Source of the DNA: Uranotaenia lowii
Lineage: Eukaryota; Arthropoda; Insecta; Diptera; Culicidae
Reading direction: 5' to 3'
Length of the DNA: 64,000 nucleotides
Assembly (NCBI RefSeq): GCF_029784155.1
Contig: NC_073691.1
Span: 65,106,839-65,170,838, forward strand
Part shown: positions 54,850 to 64,000 of the stretch, piece by piece
How the letters are laid out: each line of letters starts with the position of its first letter
Numbering within the stretch: position 1 is the first letter of the stretch
Notes under the pieces: generated by a model
What the model was told of the DNA's origin: nothing
Database searches by the model: none
What the model saw: only the letters and a program-made list of their open reading frames with translations
Program-made: the position numbers and the translations under genes

Positions 54850-57330
54850 ATTTTTTTTTTTGAAAAATGAGTGGTATATAAACCGATGTGTTGAACTGTG
54901 TGAGGAAAGATTCTTAAGAAAAACTTGACATACACTGCATAAACTTAATGCTGCACGTCATCGAGTTAACATTTATAATTTAATGGGGGTTTTTTGTATG
55001 GATGCTGCAGAATCGTTAATGGTTTGTCCACATATTATTTCAATACATAATATTTCAGTCAAGTGTGTAAATTGTTGATTCCTATAAATATATGAACTGA
55101 TATCAAAAACATATTTTCATAAATGTGTTGTATGTTTTATTTTCAAAACCATCTGGCATCAATGACTCGCGCCTTGACCATTTTGTTATGTAAATGTGAC
55201 ATAAGAAATGGATGGTATGAGAAACAGTTCGAGATCATTTTTACGTATTGAAGTAAATCGTTCATACCGTTCCTTCACCGTTTCTGAAACCATCACTTTT
55301 CCACATGAACGTTCATGTTCCGTTCTTATCGTTGTCGAGGTAAAGTTTTACATAATAGCTACGTCAACACACACGATCACTATTTCTAGAGCAGTGTAGG
55401 TATCGTTTTGACTATTTGAGATACAGTTTTTCAGTATGCGGGTAACGATAATGATCATGCTTTGAAATCACTCTACGGAAATATGGCTATTTTCCTTGAT
55501 TTTGTTTGTTTTCAGATTTAAAAAATTGTATGTCAGAGTTGCCTACTATATCGGTTTGAATGGCAGCATTGGCAAAAAAAAATTCCATTTGACTTGTGGA
55601 ATACTTAGGGACTCAAATGACTTTGTTAGGGAACTTCAGTGACAAATATCAAAGGACCTTTTTTTAACAGCTTAGCTAAAACTGTTTTGTGATTTAAGTC
55701 TTCCTTGATTTTTTAATTTTTTTATCATTTCTAAACCTATTTGAAAAAAAAAGTTTATTGTCCATTTCTTAATTTTTTGCACTGTTGATCATTTTTGTGG
55801 TTATCGACCTATTATCTTTTTTTAATATTTTGATCAAATTTGTGTTTTTTTTTTTTTTACTTTTTTGACATTCTTGTCATTTTTTTGATTTTTGGTATTT
55901 TTTAAATATTTTTTTAATATGAATGGCTAGCTTTTTCCTCTTTGTGCAATCGCGAAATCAATCTGAGGCAAAGAGTTGATTTGCACTGATGAGTTTCCAA
56001 AAACGATCTTATTCAGTTTTCACAACCTACATAACAAGTTAAAAAAAAAGAAGGAACAAAAAAGAGAATCACTTTATCCATTAACAAAACTTTAATAATT
56101 TAAACAATTTCCTAAAAATATTCTTCGAAATTTGATAGGATTATCTCCAATCTAAAGGATCGTTTTTGAAAACACATTAATGTATCAGGAACATGAGTTA
56201 GGAAATAAGTTAGTTTAAAGAAAATTCATACATTTTTTTTACTTTACTATCAAACTTTTTTTCACTGCCTCAAAGTTAGAAATAGGAGTTTCCTTAAGAA
56301 AAATCTAGGAGCATAGGAGGTGTAGGAAAACCCGATCGCACCATTAACCAAAATGGATCCTAATCTATAACCTTTTCCCTACTAACAAAACCCTTTCCAT
56401 GGATATTTTAATATAGATTCGCAGACGTATAGACGGTTTCTATAGTTGGTGATATTGATTTACCTTTGTTTCTAAATTTTTCAAAATTAATCTTTGGAAA
56501 CAAAGAGACAAAAGGTTGTTTATTGATCCTATGAAGAATCCAACTAACAATCCCTCCTTCATTCCTCATTGACTACTAGGACGTGGCCGGCGCCGTTATT
56601 GATCATTTTCAAAGGGAGAGCATGAGTTTTGTGCATTGAGAATGAACCGCTAGTCCCAAGCACCATTCTTTTGGCCCTTGCACAAAGCTAATGGTCTCGA
56701 TCAATCACGGAGTTGCAACCATTGGCGAGGTGTTCTGCTTAGCCACGCCAGCGATCATGGAATATGAAGTACGTAAGTTGAATTAAGTCTTATCAAATAT
56801 GTTATCTTAAGTTTTAAATGAATTATCATATCTAAGCACTTCAAGTTCAATGATTTAAGGTGGATATGAGTAGTCAACTAAGCTAAGCTAAGCTAATGTG
56901 TTAAAGTAGAAATAAGAAGTATGTGCATCGTGTTATGAAATTCTTTCGGCATAATAAAACTTCCTTGCATGATTTTTTTTATTTAAGATGCGGAATAAAC
57001 ACGGAGAAATTAAACAGATTTATCAGTTACATTACGCGTCTACAGGAACATAAATATGATTGTTTGTTTCTTACCCGAAAATACATTCAACCCAATCATC
57101 AGCTTATACGATGCCACGAAAGAATAAATGGGTGATTTAGCGATCGCATCAGCTTCGAGAATGCAACAGGAATTTTAGTCAATCATTCGTATGGCTGTTT
57201 TGACTGTAATACTGCTCCCCATTAACGTCGAAAATTGTAGATTCAAATATCAATAAAAATTAATTTGAGCAGTTTGTTTTTGCATTGTTTTTCCTTTTTA
57301 TTTTTAATAAGACAAATGTTTTTTTTTTTA
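54850..57330. other. AT-rich stretch, some GC-richer debris
   Basis: T-rich low-complexity DNA lies at 55680-55930. A GC-richer piece at 56570-56790 (GGACGTGGCCGGCGCCG, CTTAGCCACGCCAGCG) may be retrotransposon debris. The motif shared with 42.18 kb lies at about 56894, and a GCTAA repeat lies just before it. No gene was called. Confidence 0.4.
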
Positions 57331-57333
57331 AAT

Positions 57334-57794
57334 TTAATCATACATTACATCAGTGGCATATGTTTTTATTTGAACCAATGCATGCAATGTACTCAATTGA
57401 TGCTGCTGCTCCACCGTTTCCAGAAGGATAATTTTCGAGACTTGTGCGGAAAGTGCTATCCTGGGCCTAAAACAAAATTTCAAAAAATCGTCAAAATCAA
57501 AATTGTTTTTAAATATTTAAATATTTAATATTCAAAAAACATCAAATGACTTAGGTACGTGGTAAAGTTGATTTGAAGAAATTTTGGGGATTTTGTTTTT
57601 TTTTTCATTTGCTACAGCCTACCGGGGTCCAAGTATGCGCGCTGCAACATATATATCCAACCGGATGAATCTGAAACTGAAAACAACTGTTAGAAGAACA
57701 AATCAACTTATACAACAAATTAGACTTACATTTTTGCTCTCTGACGTGTGTCCTCCAAAAAATAACTTCCACCATCATCTGTGTTTGTGAGATT
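57334..57794 (-). other. Candidate last two exons of an unknown gene
   Basis: Exon 1 (57794-57730) follows an ATATTGTTTTAG acceptor and ends before GTAAGT. It is open as NLTNTDDGGSYFLEDTRQRAK with two bases over. Exon 2 (57466-57334) follows AATTTTGTTTTAG and in the matching phase encodes M, then PRIALSAQVSKIILLETVEQ, QHQLSTLHALVQIKTYATDV and MYD before a TAA. The intron is 263 bases. Phase agreement, consensus sites and a helical, hydrophobic-patterned C-terminus favour a real coding end, perhaps a coiled-coil. An upstream ATG frame (58047-57817) does not join in phase. The exon 1 acceptor overlaps a small palindrome (GATTCTAAAA ... TTTTAGAATC). No family was recognised. Confidence 0.4.
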
Positions 57795-57815
57795 CTAAAA
57801 CAATATTTTAGAATC
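57791..57815. repeat. 25 bp palindrome
   Basis: GATTCTAAAA, five bases, then TTTTAGAATC: ten-base perfect arms overlapping the proposed splice acceptor. Confidence 0.8.
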
Positions 57816-58751
57816 TTTAAGTTGACCTGAATAAAATAGCCAAATCCGCCATATTAGCGATGAGCAGATGAGAAATCTTCGATAACAAAAACAACTTCAC
57901 AGCAACGCTGATTTGTTCGTAGATATCGATGTTGATCAAGTAAAACGGTATGTTGAATTGAAAATCATTGGCATGCAAGAGGCAACCATACGAATTTTTA
58001 TTACAACTGGTAGACTTTTTTATCCGTGAAACATCCGCTACGTTCATTTAAATATGAAAAGTGCATAAATTGGTGAAAAAATCTATGTACATTTTCACGA
58101 AGCGTGAATAGTTTTTAAGTGCAAATTAAAGACTTCCATCGAACAAAATTTGCATTTTCCAATCCTTATTTTAAACCAAAACCCGCTACCTTAATCTTAT
58201 TTTAAAAATCATAAAACAATCACACGTTTGTTTTGACAAAAAGCATTTTTCTAGGCAACAGAGGTATCGAAATTGTGAAACAGTGTGAATTTGACACATC
58301 CTACTTATAAATGCAAATGCAAATTTGCAAATCTCAAGTTAATAAGTTTTTCGTAACCGGTTTTCTACTTTGAACGACCAGCATCAATGCACCGAAAGTT
58401 GAGCTGGTCACTGATACGAAATTCCAAATTAGCATAAATACTTCGTAACAAGTAAGAAAGAGGATGAATCTTTTAAATCCGGTTTCCACGATAAATTCGG
58501 GAATTTAGGAACGGATGGTATTAAAGCCGAAAGTGGGAAACTCCTACTCAGTGTTTGGCTGATTCTCGAACGCAGAATATTAGACCCAGAACAACGAAAT
58601 GTATCTTTTTAGTTTGTTCCTGTCGGTTTTAACAATTGGTTTCCATAGTTGTAGTGTAGCGCAAGGATTCAGGTGATTGAATACTTATCCTAGTTTGAGC
58701 CAGATGTTTAACTCCTGATCAATGCAATCTCAAACTCTTTGCAGTAATTTT
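57816..58751. other. Unassigned sequence
   Basis: A 76-codon minus frame (58047-57817) begins with ATG and has no stop until it passes a CAG-GTCAAC site. No domain. The rest is AT-rich without signal. Confidence 0.3.
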
Positions 58752-58752
58752 A

Positions 58753-60162
58753 GAGTTTGTTTTGATTAGGTCGTATGAACCATTATAAACAAAATTGAGT
58801 TATTGAGTGCAAACGATTGATAAACATGTATTCTATGTATTCTATGTTGGATAAAAACTTGGTTTCATTAAGTCAATGCATAAATTCTGCATAATGATTT
58901 CAATTTAAGACGTATAATGACATTCTTATTTTTGAGTGTAACTTGGTTTTAACGACCTTTTGCGTTGCCTTGCATTGCCGTGCATGCAAAAGGACGCAAA
59001 ATAAACAGTTCGGCAAGGTGGTTTATCGGTCGTTTTGCATTTTTGCAGAAAGTGCGGGAGCAAAGAGCTTAAAATTTCAAAATATCTAACGAAAACCATT
59101 TGAAATAGTGATTTTAGCTATGTGTTGCTGGTAAGTTAAATAAACATTACTTTTAGACCGGGAAAATGTTTTCAAATTTTAATTTTTGGCTTTTTACGGT
59201 CTTGGATCTCTATCAAACAACTTATTTTTCGAGATACCCGACGTTTCGACCGTTTTTTGTAGTCTTTCTCAAGGGAACTGGAAGTATATTTGAGTATAAT
59301 TAGTTTTGAGCATTGTTAGTGGACTATAAGTGTGTAAACTCACTTATCTGTCTGCTGTTATTGTCAATATCGTTTTTTTCCAACGGCTAGGTGTCCAGTA
59401 CTTGCAGCTCTGTGTGGGGTATTGTTGTTTTTTTACATTTGAATCATATTTATAATTTTATCATCTTACTATTTTAACCGGAAAGAAAAGATTATTTTTC
59501 ATCCGATTTACACTTTAACGAACTTTTTGAACAATGGATGTTGTTTTATGTGGAATGTGTGGGTATTGTTTGAGGTTGAGCTTTCTGAGTTGGTAAGTGG
59601 GATTTGAATTGGTGTAATGTGTGAGTTTAGCAATAGCATAAAGAATACTCTAAACTCACACATTTTGGCCTTTTGGTCTCTCCTTGAACGGTTATCGAAG
59701 TCATCAGAAAGTAATCAGCAATGTACAATCAATGCTCAGGATTGTTTCCTAGAGGACTTCTCGTAGCTCCGATTTCGCAAGCATCTCTGAGCGAGCACTC
59801 GAAGTATCGCTGCAGCTGCTTTCTACTACCGCTAGTGTTAAATTTAGTTATGAAAAAGAAATAACGGAGTGGATTACAAATAGAATCAAGTTAAAGTATA
59901 AAATTAACAAAGATGCAAAACGTCGTTAGTGCTAAACATGCAATGCAAAACTTCGTATCTGCATGTTTTCTCGAACAACTAAACTAATGCTTGTTTCGAA
60001 TACATTAACATATTTCTCACATGTTTTTGTATCGCATATTCGATTACCAGATAATTCTGAGCGATACTTAAAATACTAGAATTGAAAGCGTTTTGCAAAA
60101 CTCCAACCTTGATTTTCTGGAAACATGTCAGGTGGCTCATACGACCTAATCAAAACAAACTC
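58753..60162. mobile_element. TIR element family A, copy 2 (1.4 kb)
   Basis: Inverted ends GAGTTTGTTTTGATTAGG and TCGTATGA(A/G)CCA as in copy 1. The left ~300 bp matches the right end of copy 1 read inward, showing one family. The interior includes a perfect 15 bp hairpin, a CCCGACGTTTCGACCG foldback-type segment near 59245, and a minus-strand open stretch near 59835-59738 (GSRKQLQRYFECSLRDACEI) after a CACTAG acceptor-like site. There is no intact transposase. No target duplication was identified. Confidence 0.75.
59616..59664. repeat. Perfect 15 bp hairpin
   Basis: AATGTGTGAGTTTAG and CTAAACTCACACATT separated by 19 bases. It lies inside TIR family A copy 2. Confidence 0.8.
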
Positions 60163-60537
60163 AAGAATTATCCAATTCAGCTCCTGACTGAGCTAAACCA
60201 TGTCCGGTCTCTTCATTCACTTGATAAACTTCAATGGAGTTCGATGTTGAGTACAAGGTCCAGGAAGAGGGAAAAATACTTAGCCAATCGCAACGTGATT
60301 GTTTTGCGTAGTTCATTTGATAACTTCGGACTCTTTAAGCTTAGTAAAGTTAACTTACGTTATCCTACGTCAATCGAAATTTGCGTCAGTCTGCAACTCC
60401 TTTGTCTCATTATTCGGGCGAGCCCATCACTGACTGCCTGCCATGTGTTGATGTCATCACACATCTTCTGCAACATGTTGCCCGCTGTCGTTTCTGGTCC
60501 ACAGGCGCGAATATGTTGGCACGTTTCTCTTCAAATC
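60163..60537. other. Unassigned spacer
   Basis: Between TIR family A copy 2 and the foldback. Open frames here have no recognisable features. Confidence 0.3.
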
Positions 60538-60671
60538 TTGTTATCTTTTTAGATTGATATTTTTCGGTGATTGTCGAATCAATTAATAACAATTCTTTTA
60601 CGTTATTATTATTTGATTGTTATTATTTGATTCGACAATCACCGAAAAATATCAACTTAAAAAGATAACAA
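60538..60671. repeat. Foldback repeat with 45 bp arms
   Basis: TTGTTATCTTTTTAGATTGA ... TGTCGAATCAA at 60538-60582 is mirrored at 60627-60671 with one or two mismatches, with an AT-rich 44 base loop. It abuts the end of the R1-like fragment. Confidence 0.8.
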
Positions 60672-60674
60672 CAA

Positions 60675-61620
60675 CTGGCGGTTAGGCAGACCGGCGAGGT
60701 GATACTTCATGAAGCATCCTTGACCAGCCAGGAACTGCGTCATGTAGAAATCCACTTCGCCATGCTTTCTCGCCATCCACTCCTTGATTTTTGGAATCAA
60801 ACGATGGGTCCACCTTCCTCTTTCTGGTTACACTGGATGTTAAGACCAGATTTCCAGGCCGCCCCTCCATACCGAAGGATTGACGAAACTACACTCGAAA
60901 TTATCCTTCGCTGACTACTTTAGATCCCCGAGTTATTCGTCATTATCCTCGTGAGTGCGGCCGTTGCTGTTGCCGCCTTATTGCGGCCTTAACTGCAATG
61001 TTCAGGATACCATCTGGATCCGGAGCCTTTTCCAGCTGAAGGGATTTGGCGATGTCGCGCAGGTCTTTCAAATATATTAACTCCGCCTCGCTCGTATCCC
61101 AATCGTACAGGACTTGCGGCTAGCTATTGATATTATGATGAAGGAACAGCTCTCTCGTCATTTCCCAAGGCAAAGTTTCCTTAAACATGCCTTTTAACTC
61201 TTTTTAATTGCCTTGATTTCTACGATCAGCTCTCCTCGTCATTGCTGCGTCACAAGCACGTGTGAGTACTTTCGTCAGGTTTTCCACCGACAAGTTCGAC
61301 AGGTTTTGCTATGAGTATAGTCCTCGCTCACCCTCCAATTACTTGTCCATCTGGGACTAGCAAATGTGATATCTTTAATGGATTCACGTCCCTCTCTATG
61401 GTAGGTTCTAGTATTACCTACGTTCGCGAGGTCCACATTCAGCCTTGCAAGTGCTTCAAGTAGACTCTGTCCTCTGGCGTTCGAAAGGGAACTACCCCAT
61501 TCCTGGGCCCACGCATTGAAATCCCCCGTGATAACAACGGAGCTTCGACCTGTGAGCAACTCGACTATCCTATCCAACGTAGCAGCTACAGAAGAAGATC
61601 CCATTGACTTTGGCTATCAC
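60675..61620 (-). pseudogene. R1-like LINE ORF2 remnant, internally deleted
   Basis: The minus strand from 61604 reads an endonuclease core: VVITGDFNAWAQEWGS, RGQSLLEALARL and ESIKDITFAS. It continues past a stop into a linker (TRACDAAMTRRADRRN) and the start of an RT (DIAKSLQLEKAPDPDGILN). The catalytic RT region is then missing. The 3' end has SSVVSSILRYGGAAWKSG and KHGEVDFYMTQFLAGQGCF, matching the C-terminal block of R1-type ORF2. Stops and a large deletion show it is dead. The plus-strand foldback follows its end. Confidence 0.8.
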
Positions 61621-62440
61621 GAAGCCTTTTTTTTTATTAGTTGTTAACCCAGGTGGTAAACCCAATTTACGGATTGCATTCCAAGGCACGGCGAGCCACC
61701 GCGTCCCCCCTGTTTGCTACTCTGGGTCCATGGGTGCAATTGGACGACTCATGATACAATGCTAAGGAACACTGTACCCCCTACGCCATAAAGTCCACCT
61801 GGGGCCACTGACCTTTGTTCCCACCTCGAACTGTTTGACACACTTTGCTTCAATAGTGGGAGGTCATTTCGCGCTAGTGCGCTCCAAGGCAATACTCGTT
61901 TCCAAATCCTCGATCAGCATACCTTATTCTAACAAAACTCGATGCGCAATCCCTCCTCTGACGAGTTAGGACCCGACATCTTGTAACGAACTGTTTATCT
62001 AATAAAAAGGAAAAATATTATGAACCACCTTATTCAAGATAAGACGATAGAATCGATCTAGTCTAATCTTAACCGTTTGCAAACATGTAGTGCCATCTGG
62101 TGGCCGATAGCGTCTTAAGTCTAGACTCAACAAACACTTCAAACGGTCCCGCTCCAACCGTTTGAGCAAGATCGCTCTTGGGTTGCAACGTCGGAAAAGT
62201 TTGACCCTTGGACCCGGTAAAACCACCATACGTATGTGTGCAAGTGAGAAAGGAACTTGCGCCAAAAATGTGGCCTATTGTTTTAAGAATTCGATGCCGA
62301 TTCCTGGTTGGCCTTGATCCACTTGCTACTCGCTTCGACACTTGCTTTGTAGAATCAAAACCATTAGGAATGTGATATTTGAGATTCTGGAGATTAACAT
62401 AAAAATTGTTAAAAAGATATTTGTTAGTCGATTTCATTTA
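61621..62440 (-). pseudogene. Probable 5' part of the same R1-like LINE (5' UTR and decayed ORF1)
   Basis: On the minus strand an ATG near 61978 starts MSGPNSSEEGLRIEF and then a stop, followed by scrambled frames with short protein-like pieces. Upstream sequence to about 62440 is GC-richer than the surroundings and looks like a LINE leader. Assignment to the R1-like copy rests on order and orientation only. Confidence 0.35.
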
Positions 62441-62643
62441 GTGAAAAATAAAACGTTATCAGATAGTAAATTGAATTGATACTAGCATTGAGTAAGTGTA
62501 AAAATCGTTATAAATACAAATTGATAAAAATTACATGTGCTTACATAAGGTTTCATTAGTCTAGCAGGATAGCAGGCTCAAAGCTAGTTAAGTGAACACG
62601 CTACGTGAAATAAAAAGCGTATAAAAAAAAAGGTAACTAATCC
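62441..62643. other. Spacer before the putative LTR
   Basis: AT-rich, no gene signal. Confidence 0.3.
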
Positions 62644-63935
62644 TGTTGTTGCGATTTAGTCGGGATAATCATGATAACCGTTGACAGGTAACCCGCGTCA
62701 ACGTGGGTGTTAGTCTGGGGTTGGAAAACCCACGCCACAACTGCATCCATCGTCCTTAGTGGTAAGCGACCGGCAATCGGCTGGCTCAAACTCGGTTGCG
62801 GATTGAGAACCCCCGAGTCGTGAACCTAGCCGGCATCCACTAATTACCACGTGACATCGCTTCTCGGCTAGAAAGTCGGCTTCTATCGTCTGGCTCATAC
62901 TCGGTTGCGGATTGAAAACCCCCGGGCTGTGCTCGCCGGACGGTGCTTGACCTTTCCGACGTGTCGTCCAGTCCCTCGGCCCAGTGTCAAGAAACGGAAA
63001 CCGCCGGATCCATCCTCGTTGTGGATTGAGGAACCTCTGGTGTGCTCCATCCACCGGCGTATGTAAATTTCCACGTGTCGTCCAGTTTCTCAGTTCTAGG
63101 GTCAAGCAAGCGACTCTTGCCGGAACCATCCTCGTTGTGGACTGAGAATCCCCGGGTTGTGGAAAGCGGTGCCTGCGCTTGTACGGAATCACGTGCCATC
63201 CATCCGTCGACATCCGGTTCTTCGTCGACACCTAGGATCGAAAGCAAGAAGAGGGTTGTGGAAAGTGGTGCCTGCGCTTGTACGGAACTACGTGCCATCC
63301 ATCCGTCGACATCCGGTTCTTCGTCGACACCTAGGCCCAAAAGCACTAAGAAGAAGCCGAGTCAGCAACGGTGTGAAACTCGGACCAAACTCGGTTGGCA
63401 TTTAGGAATCTCGCGCCCTGGCAGCCCGATTCCTCCTTGGTCAAAAGTAATACCTACCTGTCAGCGCTGAAAGCCCGCCTACAAAGGTCGTGGGTGAGTA
63501 TTTGAAATCCCACACAAAAATCGCATACACACCAAAAGTAAAGATTGTAAATTAGTAAATAAGAGGTAGGGAACCAGATAGGAGTTAACCGAATTGGATA
63601 ATAATATAAACTAGAAGTAACTATAAACAGTCCGTCTTTTGCCTTCAGTTAAAAAGCGCCCGAAAGGCAGGCAATTTCTTCTACTCAAGCTGTTGTCGTT
63701 GCGTGCAAGTTTTTGGATTAGACCGCGTCAATAACGAAAAATTTATTCAATTAAATGTACTTTGGCCTTCTGCGTAACGAGATTACATTTTCACGGGATT
63801 CAAGATCGAGTGCGTTGACGTCTTGTTTTAAAACCCTATCCTAAACCGGGGAAACAATTGTTCGAGCCACTTATTCCGCACCCGCCTTGTGAAAGGGTCT
63901 TGGCCGGCATTTCAACTCGTGTCAGCAATCTTCCA
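62644..63935 (+). mobile_element. Possible 5' LTR of a retrotransposon running off the window
   Basis: The segment starts TGTTGTTGCGATTTAG and could end at ...CAATCTTCCA, giving TG...CA ends. Nine bases further on is TGGCGCCC (63945-63952), a sequence used as a tRNA primer-binding site in many LTR elements. The internal part would lie beyond 64000 and the matching 3' LTR is outside, so the call cannot be tested here. The GC-rich tandem-repeat part would be U3. Confidence 0.3.
62775..63345. repeat. GC-rich repeat block with ~100 bp units
   Basis: Two clear units with a 99 base period, 63156-63234 and 63255-63333, each run GTTGTGGAAAG(C/T)GGTGCC ... TTCTTCGTCGACACCTAGG. To their left older, diverged units share ACTCGGTTGCGGATTGA(G/A)AA or CATCCTCGTTGTGGA(T/C)TGAG. 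Open frames on both strands here (up to 173 codons) follow from the GC-rich repeats and are not called as genes. Confidence 0.8.
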
Positions 63936-64000
63936 TTCTGGAAGTGGCGCCCTTAAATAAATTGCTGGCATTGATGGTGAGACAATAATATCCGTTACAT
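63936..64000 (+). other. Window edge, PBS-like TGGCGCCC and start of unknown internal region
   Basis: TGGCGCCC at 63945 followed by AT-rich DNA to the end. Supports, but does not prove, an LTR element continuing to the right. Confidence 0.3.

Noticed and set aside
62710..63470. Open frames up to 173 codons on both strands
   Set aside because: They arise from GC-rich ~100 bp repeats, where stop codons are scarce. No domain.

Overview
This window looks like transposon-dense, AT-rich non-genic DNA from a dipteran nuclear genome. A mosquito, probably culicine, fits best. The evidence is a DD37E-type mariner transposase remnant, TA-flanked MITEs, a tRNA-headed SINE present in three places, and LOA-, RTE-, CR1/L2- and R1-like LINEs plus a Penelope-like fragment, all separated by long AT-rich stretches. 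No conserved housekeeping gene, rRNA, clear functional tRNA, CRISPR array or prokaryotic operon was seen. The species cannot be fixed from sequence alone.

Layout. 0-5.6 kb: tRNA-like remnant, then a 4.4 kb TA-flanked inverted-repeat element carrying nested MITEs and a degenerate ~145 bp repeat. 5.6-8.7 kb: TE-poor, GC-richer DNA with a 50 bp direct repeat. 8.7-11.1 kb: two broken LINE 3' ends. 11.4-13 kb: AT-rich element containing a tRNA-like head and a 607 bp near-perfect palindrome. 13-16.9 kb: two broken Tc1/mariner transposases, a Penelope-like RT fragment and a TA MITE. 18-19.5 kb: interrupted RTE fragment. 19.5-21.9 kb: TE-poor. 21.9-25.4 kb: 3.5 kb element with perfect 20 bp TIRs. 25.8-26.3 kb: MITE. 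28.6-32.1 kb and 58.8-60.2 kb: two copies of a TIR family I cannot name. The first holds a 2.5 kb non-coding insertion with a 21 bp target duplication and a (CA)n end. 35.5-36.0 kb: SINE split by a foldback insertion. 36.9-37.8 kb: nested palindromic MITEs. 38.2-40.5 kb: broken RTE-like LINE. 42.7-43.3 kb: (AT)n palindrome with 80 bp unique arms. 44.0-51.05 kb: an apparently full-length LOA-clade LINE on the minus strand with both ORFs open, inserted in a SINE and flanked by identical 232 bp direct repeats. 52.2-53.4 kb: element with inverted arrays of short subterminal repeats. 54.1-58.0 kb: minus-strand stretches bounded by good splice signals that may be exons. 60.5-62.4 kb: foldback and R1-like remnants. 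62.6-64 kb: possible 5' LTR with internal tandem repeats and a PBS-like TGGCGCCC.

The only long intact coding capacity is the LOA element: ORF1 with a DUF4780-like domain, and ORF2 with endonuclease, reverse transcriptase, RNase H and a Cys/His tail. The other LINE and transposase copies are broken, so this element is the best candidate for recent activity. The most unusual structures are its 232 bp duplication, the 607 bp snap-back insertion, the (AT)n cruciform and the unnamed TIR family.
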